DNA of 5,725 nucleotides, taken from positions 1-5,725 of the forward strand of contig JBAROU010000032.1 in the NCBI GenBank assembly GCA_049642385.1, written 5' to 3'. The position numbers were made by a program, and so were the translations under genes. Below, in pieces: positions 1 to 5,187 of the stretch (the first letter of the stretch is position 1; each line of letters begins with the position of its first letter). The stretch is from JBAROU01 sp049642385. GTDB lineage: Bacteria > Chloroflexota > Dehalococcoidia > DSTF01 > RBG-16-68-14. Under the pieces are notes generated by a model. It ran no database searches. It was not told where the DNA came from and worked only from the letters and a program-made list of their open reading frames with translations.

Positions 1-1518
1 GACATCGACTACCACCGCGACATCGGCTACCCGGGCGAGTACCCCTACACGCGCGGCGTGCAGCCCACGATGTACCGCGGCCGGCTCTGGACCACGCGCC
101 AGTACGCGGGCTACGGCAGCGCCCAGGAGACGAACGAGCGCTTCCGGTTCTTGCTCTCGCCGGGGCAGACGGGGCTGTCGGTGGCGTTCGACCTGCCGAC
201 ACAGATCGGCTACGACTCGGACGACCCGATGGCCGCGTCGGAGGTGGGCCAGGTAGGCGTGGCGATCGACTCCCTCCAGGACATGGAAGAAATGCTCGCG
301 GGCATCCCGCTCGACAAAGTGAGCACCTCGATGACGATCAACGCGCCCGCGCCGGTGCTGGTCGCGATGTACATCGCAGTCGCGGAGAAGCAGGGCGTGC
401 CTTCGGGCGAGGTGATGGGCACGGCGCAGAACGACGTGCTGAAAGAATACGTCGCGCGCGGGACCTACATCTATCCACCGCGGCCGTCGCTGCGGCTGGC
501 CGCTGACCTCATCGTTCATTGCGCGCGCAACGCACCGAAGTTCAACCCGATCAGCGTAAGCGGCTACCACATCCGCGACGCCGGCTCGACGTCGGCGCAA
601 GAGATCGCCTTCGCCTTCGCCAACGCGATCGCGTACATCGAGGCGTGCCAGGCGCGCGGGTTCAGCGTCGACGAGGTGGCGCCGCGCATCTCGTGGATCT
701 TCAACACGCACAACAACTTCTTCGAAGAGGTGGCGAAGTATCGCGCGCTGCGCCGCATGTGGGCGCGGCTGATGCGCGAACGCTTCGTCGCGGAGGACCC
801 GCGGGCGTGGCTGCTGCGCACACACGTGCAGACCGGCGGCGCTACCCTCACCCGCCAGCAGCCCGAGAACAACGTCGTTCGCGCTGCGATCCAGGCGCTC
901 GCGTCGGTGCTGGGCGGCGTGCAGTCGCTCGCGCTGTCGTGCTACGACGAGGCGCTGGCGCTGCCGACGGAGGAGGCGCAGCGCATGGCCGTGCGCACGC
1001 AACAGATCATCGGGTACGAGACGGGCGTCACGGACACGGTCGACCCCTTCGCGGGCTCGTACTACGTCGAGCACCTAACGAACGAGATCGAGCAGAAGGC
1101 GCAGGAGCTGCTCGACCGCGTCGAGGACATGGGCGGGGCGGTCGCGGCGATCGAGTCGGGCTACATGCAGAACGAGATTCAGAACGCCGCTGTGCAACAG
1201 CAGCAAGAGATCGAGTCGGGCCGGCGGGTCGTCGTGGGCGTAAACAAGTTCCGCAACGATGAAGAGCCGCCCCAAACGATTTTCCGCGTCAACACCGCAG
1301 CCGCGAACGCCCAGGTCGAGCGCGTGCGCAAGCTACGCGAAGAGCGCGACAACGCGGCTGTGCGCGGGGCACTGGCGCGCCTGAACGAGGCCGCGCGCGG
1401 TGAGGACAACCTCATGCTGCCGCTCATCGACGCGGTGAAGAGCTACGCCACGCTGGGCGAGATTTGCGGCGAGCTGCGCCAGGTCTTCGGCGAGTACCGC
1501 GCGCCTACCGCGGTGTAG
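1..1518 (+). CDS. Methylmalonyl-CoA mutase-type large (catalytic) subunit, 5'-truncated
   Basis: Adenosylcobalamin-dependent acyl-CoA mutase, TIM-barrel catalytic subunit, interconverting (R)-methylmalonyl-CoA and succinyl-CoA in the cytoplasm. The frame is open from base 1, so the gene enters from upstream; 505 residues are visible and, by alignment from memory with Propionibacterium MutB (offset 54), about 50 are missing. Seen: PTMYRGRLWTTRQYAGYG, with Tyr at codon 35 (bases 103-105, MutB Tyr89); QNDVLKEYVAR, with Arg at codon 153 (457-459, MutB Arg207); SGYH, with His at codon 190 (568-570, MutB His244); and RTHVQTGG. Tyr plus Arg is the methylmalonyl-CoA signature; isobutyryl-CoA and 2-hydroxyisobutyryl-CoA mutases carry Phe or Ile, and Gln. 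The protein ends right after the barrel (VFGEYRAPTAV) with no DxHxxG cobalamin domain, so a separate small B12-binding subunit must exist outside the window. The usual QSLHTN motif reads QSLALS (922-939). The family call is firm; the exact substrate is likely but not proven. Confidence 0.93.
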   Translation, partial: DIDYHRDIGYPGEYPYTRGVQPTMYRGRLWTTRQYAGYGSAQETNERFRFLLSPGQTGLSVAFDLPTQIGYDSDDPMAASEVGQVGVAIDSLQDMEEMLAGIPLDKVSTSMTINAPAPVLVAMYIAVAEKQGVPSGEVMGTAQNDVLKEYVARGTYIYPPRPSLRLAADLIVHCARNAPKFNPISVSGYHIRDAGSTSAQEIAFAFANAIAYIEACQARGFSVDEVAPRISWIFNTHNNFFEEVAKYRALRRMWARLMRERFVAEDPRAWLLRTHVQTGGATLTRQQPENNVVRAAIQALASVLGGVQSLALSCYDEALALPTEEAQRMAVRTQQIIGYETGVTDTVDPFAGSYYVEHLTNEIEQKAQELLDRVEDMGGAVAAIESGYMQNEIQNAAVQQQQEIESGRRVVVGVNKFRNDEEPPQTIFRVNTAAANAQVERVRKLREERDNAAVRGALARLNEAARGEDNLMLPLIDAVKSYATLGEICGELRQVFGEYRAPTAV

Positions 1519-1543
1519 GGCCACCACAAGCGTCGCGGTGGCC
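1519..1543 (+). other. Stem-loop after the mutase stop codon, overlapping the GGT start
   Basis: A perfect 7-bp inverted repeat, GGCCACC (1519-1525) and GGTGGCC (1537-1543), encloses an 11-base loop. It begins at the base after the mutase TAG. The 3' arm contains the GTG (1538-1540) proposed as the start of the next gene. No T-run follows (the next bases are CT-rich), so it is not a classical intrinsic terminator. It could be a U-tract-less terminator, an mRNA 3'-end stabiliser, or a translation-coupling hairpin melted by ribosomes finishing the mutase. The structure is seen; the function is inferred. Confidence 0.45.
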
Positions 1544-3187
1544 GGCTCCTCCTCCCCTACCCCACCAACCCAGAACACAGACGTGTTCACTGAACTCGCC
1601 GATGAGCCGCGCGCAGCGTCGGACGAACTGCAGACACCCCGACGCGGACCAGTATCGGGTCGTAGAGGCGTCGTTGCGAGTGCGCACACGCAAGCGTCGC
1701 TAATCGGTACCGACGTGCTGCGGGCGGGCGGCAACGCGATCGACGCGACGATCGCGGTCTCGGCGGCGATGGTCGTGCTCCAGCCGGTCGCGAGCCACCT
1801 CGGCGGCGACGCGTTCACACTGATCCGCACCGCGCAAGGCGAGAAGCTGGCGCTGAACGCGGGCGGTCGTGCGCCGCTCGCCGCGACGCCGGAGCGGTTT
1901 CTCAACGGCATCCCCCGTCGTGGCGCGATGGCTGTCGCGGTGCCCGGCCTCGTCGATGCGTGGTGCGCCCTCCACGAGCGTCTCGCCACGAAGACGCTAC
2001 GTGAGCTACTCGCGCCTGCCATCACGCTCGCGCGAGACGGCTTCCCTATCTCGCAAGCGTTCGCATTCGTCACCAGAACCGCGCAGGAGACACTGGCAGC
2101 TGATCCTGGCTGCGCGGAGCTGTTCCTGAAGGACGGTACGCCTCGGCCGGGCTCGGTGCTCAAGCAGCCGGACCTGGCGCGCACGCTGGAGGCGATCGGC
2201 GAGGGTGGCCGCGATGCGTTCTACAGTGGCGACGTAGGCCAGCGCATCGTCGCGCTGATGCGAGAGCGGGCTGGTCTCATCACGGACGATGACCTCGCCC
2301 GCGATCAGGCGGTATGGGGCACGCCGCTGATGACGACGTATCGCGGCTGGCAGGTGTACGAGCAGCCGATCCCGTCGCAGGGGTTGATCACGCTCGAAGC
2401 GCTGAACATCATCGAAGGCTTCGACGTCGGCTCGCAGTCGATCGTGTCGCCGGAGCGAGTGCACGTCTCGGTCGAGGCGATCCGGCTCGCGTTCGAAGAC
2501 CGGCGGCGCTACGTGGGCGACCCGGGCGCCGTCGATGTGCCGGTCGAGCGGCTCCTCTCGAAAGAGCACGCCGCGGAGCGACGAAAGCAGATCGCAGCGC
2601 AGGCGAGCGCATCGAGCGTAGCTCCGCGCGGTGGCGATACGACATCGTTCGCGGTGGCGGATGGCAGCGGCAACATCGTGAGCTTTATCCAGAGCGTCTT
2701 TGATCGGTGGGGCGCGGCAGTGGTGGTACCCGGTACAGGCGTGCTCCTGAACAATCGAATGCGTGGCTTCTCGCTCGATCCGGAGAGCCCGAACGTCGTG
2801 CGGCCGGGCATGCGCACCGTGCACACGCTCAACACCTGGCTGCTGGAACGCGAGGATGGACGCGTGTACGCGGGCGGCACGCCGGGTGCTGACTTCCAGG
2901 TGCAGGTAAACGCCCAGGTGATCTCGGCGCTGGTGGACTCGCGGCTCGACCCGCAGACGGCGATCGATGCACCGAAGTGGGTGCTTTCTGGGCCGGGCGA
3001 GCTGACGGCGGAGGCCCGCTTCCCCAACGAGACGCTTGTCGAGCTGGAGCGACGCGGACATCGAACGCGACGCGTCGTGACGTGGGATGCGCTGCTGAGT
3101 CGCAGCCAGATGGTCGTGCACGATCCCAGCGGCGCGCTGATGGCGGCATCGGACTTCCGCGGCGAAGGCTGCGGGCTGGCGGTCTAG
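1538..3187 (+). CDS. Gamma-glutamyltransferase-family Ntn-hydrolase proenzyme (YwrD-like)
   Basis: N-terminal-nucleophile hydrolase of the gamma-glutamyltransferase/cephalosporin-acylase family, made as one 549-residue chain that normally self-cleaves. Residues 44-91 carry the family opening (GVVASAHTQAS, LRAGGNAIDA, HLGGD). The cleavage site is GGDTTSF, which would give a 367-residue large subunit and a 182-residue small subunit starting at the nucleophile Thr368 (bases 2639-2641). Next come LLNNRM (403-408), RTVHTLNT (426-433) and GGTPGADFQ (446-454). E. coli GGT Arg114, which holds the gamma-glutamyl carboxylate, aligns with Gly in NAGGRAP (107-113); the E. coli Ser-Ser pair is replaced by His-Thr, and no lid loop is evident. 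This matches the non-canonical YwrD-like branch, so glutathione may not be the substrate. Amide hydrolysis (oxamate- or acylase-like) is possible. No signal peptide is seen, implying a cytoplasmic enzyme. The start is uncertain: GTG 1538 and the alternative GTG 1583 both lack a Shine-Dalgarno, and residues 1-35 are low in complexity and outside the family core. Confidence 0.9.
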   Translation: MAGSSSPTPPTQNTDVFTELADEPRAASDELQTPRRGPVSGRRGVVASAHTQASLIGTDVLRAGGNAIDATIAVSAAMVVLQPVASHLGGDAFTLIRTAQGEKLALNAGGRAPLAATPERFLNGIPRRGAMAVAVPGLVDAWCALHERLATKTLRELLAPAITLARDGFPISQAFAFVTRTAQETLAADPGCAELFLKDGTPRPGSVLKQPDLARTLEAIGEGGRDAFYSGDVGQRIVALMRERAGLITDDDLARDQAVWGTPLMTTYRGWQVYEQPIPSQGLITLEALNIIEGFDVGSQSIVSPERVHVSVEAIRLAFEDRRRYVGDPGAVDVPVERLLSKEHAAERRKQIAAQASASSVAPRGGDTTSFAVADGSGNIVSFIQSVFDRWGAAVVVPGTGVLLNNRMRGFSLDPESPNVVRPGMRTVHTLNTWLLEREDGRVYAGGTPGADFQVQVNAQVISALVDSRLDPQTAIDAPKWVLSGPGELTAEARFPNETLVELERRGHRTRRVVTWDALLSRSQMVVHDPSGALMAASDFRGEGCGLAV

Positions 3188-3194
3188 CCGCTAG
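3176..3194 (+). other. Stem-loop around the GGT stop codon
   Basis: CTGGCGG (3176-3182) can pair with CCGCTAG (3188-3194), giving 7 bp with one G-T wobble and a 5-base loop, TCTAG, that contains the TAG stop codon (3185-3187). The sequence after it is purine-rich, not T-rich, so classical intrinsic termination is not supported. It may protect the 3' end of the GGT transcript or contribute to termination together with the second hairpin 34 bases downstream. It could also be chance in such GC-rich DNA. Confidence 0.3.
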
Positions 3195-3212
3195 GAAGAA
3201 CGAACCCCGGCG

Positions 3213-3221
3213 TGATAGACT
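3213..3221 (+). promoter_or_regulatory. Possible extended -10 promoter element for the SDR-kinase-SDR operon
   Basis: TGATAGACT fits the extended -10 pattern TGnTAnnnT (TAGACT matches 4 of 6 positions of TATAAT) and lies in the only long gap of the window, 64 bases upstream of the 3285 ATG. No -35 resembling TTGACA is found 16-18 bases upstream (AGGAAG there), as expected for an extended -10 promoter or as a sign of a chance match. A start about 7 bases downstream would fall at roughly 3228, the first base of the tetraloop hairpin. Weak evidence. Confidence 0.25.
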
Positions 3222-3227
3222 CTGTGC

Positions 3228-3245
3228 ATTCGTCTTCGGGCGAAT
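3228..3245 (+). terminator. cTTCGg tetraloop hairpin with T-rich tail, candidate terminator
   Basis: ATTCGTC (3228-3234) and GGCGAAT (3239-3245) form a 7-bp stem, with one T-G pair, closed by the loop TTCG. In RNA this is the unusually stable C(UUCG)G tetraloop, which is common in bacterial terminators. It is followed by CTTGTTATTC (3246-3255), a moderately T-rich tail (6 of 10). It lies 40 bases after the GGT stop codon and is most simply the terminator of the mutase-GGT unit. The lower stem is A/T-rich and the T-run is interrupted, so termination would be partial. If transcription starts near 3228 it would instead be a 5'-terminal leader hairpin for the next operon. Confidence 0.45.
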
Positions 3246-3271
3246 CTTGTTATTCACATACAGCGTCGATT

Positions 3272-3277
3272 GGGAGG
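3272..3277 (+). promoter_or_regulatory. Ribosome-binding site of the first SDR
   Basis: GGGAGG ends 7 bases before the ATG at 3285, a standard Shine-Dalgarno spacing. It fixes the start of the reductase, whose glycine motif then falls at residues 12-19 as expected for the family. Confidence 0.8.
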
Positions 3278-3284
3278 CTCATAG

Positions 3285-4028
3285 ATGAAGCGATTGGATG
3301 GTCAGGTAGCGATCGTGACGGGCGCGTCGCGCGGGATCGGTCGCGCGGTGGCGCAAGAGCTCGCCGAATGGGGCGCGTCGGTCGTCGTGAACTACTTTCA
3401 GAGCCAGGAGCCCGCGGAGGCGCTGGTGAAGCAGATCACAGGCAACGGCGGCAAGGCCATCGCTGTGCGCGCCGGCGTCGGCCACCCCGATGACGTCCAG
3501 GCGCTGGTGGAGAAGACGCTCGGGGAGTTTGGGCAGGTCGATATTCTGGTCAACAACGCGGGCGTGAACCGCGACCGGACGCTACGCCGGATGGCGGTTG
3601 AGGAGTGGCAGGAGGTGATTAACACCGACCTGAACAGCGCCTTCTATTGCTTATCCGCGGTGCTCCCGCACATGGTCGAACGGCAGTACGGCCGGATCAT
3701 CAACATGTCGAGCATCATCGGCCAGATGGGCAACGTTGGCCAGTCGAACTACGCCGCGGCGAAAGCAGGTTTGATCGCCTTTACGAAGTCCGCGGCGCAG
3801 GAGCTCGCGCGCTTCAACATCACGGTGAACGCGATGTGTCCGGGCTTCATCGAGACGGACATGGTCATCGCGCTGACGGATGAGGTAAAGGAAGCGCTGA
3901 TCAGCCGTATCCCGCTGGGGAGGTTCGGCAAGCCGGAGGAGGTCGCGACGTTCGTGCGTTACCTCTGCACCGAAGGGGACTGGATCACCGGCCAGCAGTT
4001 CAACCCAAACGGCGGGATGTACATGTAA
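3285..4028 (+). CDS. fabG: 3-oxoacyl-[ACP] / acetoacetyl-CoA reductase, short-chain dehydrogenase (FabG/PhaB type)
   Basis: Classical short-chain dehydrogenase/reductase of 247 residues, the family's normal length. It would reduce a 3-oxoacyl thioester (ACP or CoA) to the 3-hydroxyacyl form with NADPH in the cytoplasm. Seen: TGASRGIG (12-19), NNAG (90-93), and the complete catalytic tetrad Asn117, Ser143, Tyr156 (in NYAAAK) and Lys160, followed by CPGFIETDM (185-193) and the C-terminus NGGMYM. Arg16 and the lack of an acid at the end of strand 2 (VVVNYF) favour NADPH. The NYAAAKAGL, GFIETDM and NGGMYM segments are close to E. coli FabG, while the ending also resembles PhaB, so fatty-acid synthesis and 3-hydroxybutyrate formation cannot be separated by sequence alone. 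Odd point: the Asp usually found after strand 3 (ADV) is Gly64 here (AGVGHP). It is first of a likely three-gene operon; the kinase follows after 32 bases. Confidence 0.9.
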   Translation: MKRLDGQVAIVTGASRGIGRAVAQELAEWGASVVVNYFQSQEPAEALVKQITGNGGKAIAVRAGVGHPDDVQALVEKTLGEFGQVDILVNNAGVNRDRTLRRMAVEEWQEVINTDLNSAFYCLSAVLPHMVERQYGRIINMSSIIGQMGNVGQSNYAAAKAGLIAFTKSAAQELARFNITVNAMCPGFIETDMVIALTDEVKEALISRIPLGRFGKPEEVATFVRYLCTEGDWITGQQFNPNGGMYM

Positions 4029-4050
4029 CCTATGGACGAACGCGAGCGAG

Positions 4051-4056
4051 GGAGGG
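4051..4056 (+). promoter_or_regulatory. Ribosome-binding site that fixes the GTG start of the phosphotransferase
   Basis: GGAGGG, inside the purine run GAGGGAGGG (4048-4056), sits 4-5 bases before GTG 4061. It supports GTG 4061 as the start. The nearby ATG at 4032 is in another frame and meets TGA at 4062 after ten codons. Confidence 0.75.
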
Positions 4057-4060
4057 ACGC

Positions 4061-5173
4061 GTGACGACAGGTAATTCGACACCAACGCCGGAACAGGTAA
4101 CCGCCGACTGGCTCACCGAGGCGCTGCGCAGCACGGGCACGATCAATGCGTCGCAGGTGACGTCATTCGAGATGAAGCGGAACATCGCGGCGGGCGCGGG
4201 CTTCATGGGCGAGCTTACGCATGTAACGCTAGAGTACGACGCAGCAGAGCCTGACGCGCCGAAGACGCTCATCGCCAAGTTCCCCGCGCGGCAACAGGAG
4301 AATCGCGATGTCGCCAACCTGTTCCGCTTCTACGAGCGCGAGACGCGCTTCTACGAGGAGATCGCGCACAAGGTAGAGCTGCGCACGCCCCACGTCTATT
4401 ACAGCGCGTTCGACCCTCAGACGAGCCATTTCGTGCTGCTCATCGAGGACCTCGCATGGGCGATCCTGGGCGACCAGATGGCCGGCTGCGCCGTTGAGCA
4501 GGCGCACCTGTGCGTCCAGAACCTGGCGAAGTTCCACGCGACGTGGTGGGACAGCCCGGCGATGGAAGCGCTGGACTGGATGCCCTACATCAGCGATCCA
4601 GCCTACTCGCAAGCGGTCCACGGGTCATACCAGCAAGCCTGGCCTGCATTCCAACAGGTCGCGGCGGATAAGCTCACGCCGAGCCGTCTCGATATCGGCG
4701 AGCGGTTTGGCAAGCAGATCATCGATTTGATGAACCGCTTCGGCGAAAAGCCACGGACGATCGTCCACGGCGACTTTCGTCTCGATAACCTCTTTTTCGG
4801 AAAGCCGAACAGCGCCGACCCGCTCACAGTGATCGATTGGCAGATATCTTCCCGCGCCCGAGGCGTGTTCGACCTGGCGTACTTCACGTGCGGGACGATG
4901 CCGCCCGAGGAGCGTCGGCGCGCCGAGATGGACCTGCTCAAGGAGTATCACGGCATCTTGGTCGAGAACGGCGTGCGCGGTTACGATTTCGACGCCTGCT
5001 TCGCTGACTACCGGGCCTCTGTGCTCTTCTGCCTGGTGTATGCGGTGATCGGAATCGGTAACCTGGACCTCTCGAACGAGCGCGGCGTGGGGCTTTTCTT
5101 CACAATCATGGAGCGCACGTACACCGCGATCGAAGACCTGAACGCCCAAGAGTTCTTGCCGGCCTCGGCATAA
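4061..5173 (+). CDS. Phosphotransferase family protein (aminoglycoside phosphotransferase / ecdysteroid-kinase-like)
   Basis: A 370-residue small-molecule kinase with the protein-kinase-like fold; it would transfer the gamma-phosphate of ATP to a hydroxyl of an unknown substrate in the cytoplasm. Seen in order: a nucleotide loop, NIAAGAGFMGEL (41-52); the ATP-binding lysine in LIAKFP (Lys73); a helix FYERETRFYEE (90-100) with the likely partner Glu94; the hinge region FVLLIEDL (124-131); the Brenner motif VHGDFRLDN (235-243), with catalytic Asp238 and Asn243; and the metal-binding Asp259 in VIDWQ. All key residues are present, so an active kinase is expected. The LLIEDL, FHATWW and HGDFRLDNLFF segments resemble the ecdysteroid-kinase-like/CHK group more than true aminoglycoside-resistance enzymes, so antibiotic resistance should not be assumed. 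The hydrophobic stretch 321-333 looks like a buried helix, not a membrane anchor. It lies between two SDR genes (gaps of 32 and 14 bases), suggesting that a reduced, hydroxylated compound is phosphorylated. Confidence 0.88.
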   Translation: MTTGNSTPTPEQVTADWLTEALRSTGTINASQVTSFEMKRNIAAGAGFMGELTHVTLEYDAAEPDAPKTLIAKFPARQQENRDVANLFRFYERETRFYEEIAHKVELRTPHVYYSAFDPQTSHFVLLIEDLAWAILGDQMAGCAVEQAHLCVQNLAKFHATWWDSPAMEALDWMPYISDPAYSQAVHGSYQQAWPAFQQVAADKLTPSRLDIGERFGKQIIDLMNRFGEKPRTIVHGDFRLDNLFFGKPNSADPLTVIDWQISSRARGVFDLAYFTCGTMPPEERRRAEMDLLKEYHGILVENGVRGYDFDACFADYRASVLFCLVYAVIGIGNLDLSNERGVGLFFTIMERTYTAIEDLNAQEFLPASA

Positions 5174-5177
5174 CCAA

Positions 5178-5183
5178 GGAGGG
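5178..5183 (+). promoter_or_regulatory. Ribosome-binding site of the second SDR
   Basis: AAGGAGGG (5176-5183) lies just after the kinase stop codon and 4-5 bases before ATG 5188. It favours that start over the in-frame ATG at 5194, which would be about 10 bases away. Confidence 0.75.
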
Positions 5184-5187
5184 AGAC

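Noticed and set aside
519..1262. Plus-strand 247-codon frame inside the mutase gene
   Set aside because: Extremely Arg-rich frame-shifted shadow of the mutase; no domain is recognisable, while the overlapping mutase frame is conserved throughout.
1333..2184. Minus-strand open frame of 283 codons spanning the mutase-GGT junction
   Set aside because: Ser/Ala/Arg-rich low-information translation overlapping two real genes, with no family resemblance.
2006..3121. Minus-strand open frame of 371 codons opposite the GGT gene
   Set aside because: Arg/His-rich translation with no recognisable motif, lying fully antisense to a well-supported gene. GC-rich codon bias keeps antisense frames free of stops.
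4017..4026. Palindromic ATGTACAT/TACATGTA at the end of the first SDR
   Set aside because: It is explained by the conserved C-terminal Met-Tyr-Met codons followed by TAA; too short to call an operator.
4032..4064. Ten-codon ATG frame (MDERERGRDA) ending in a TGA that overlaps the kinase GTG
   Set aside because: The GTGA overlap looks like translational coupling, but the small frame has no ribosome-binding site of its own, and its sequence is simply the purine-rich Shine-Dalgarno region of the kinase gene.
4061..5173. Aminoglycoside resistance gene
   Set aside because: Only the kinase fold and the general HxDxxxxN and DxQ-like motifs are shared. The segments seen fit the ecdysteroid-kinase-like group, and nothing in the context suggests resistance.
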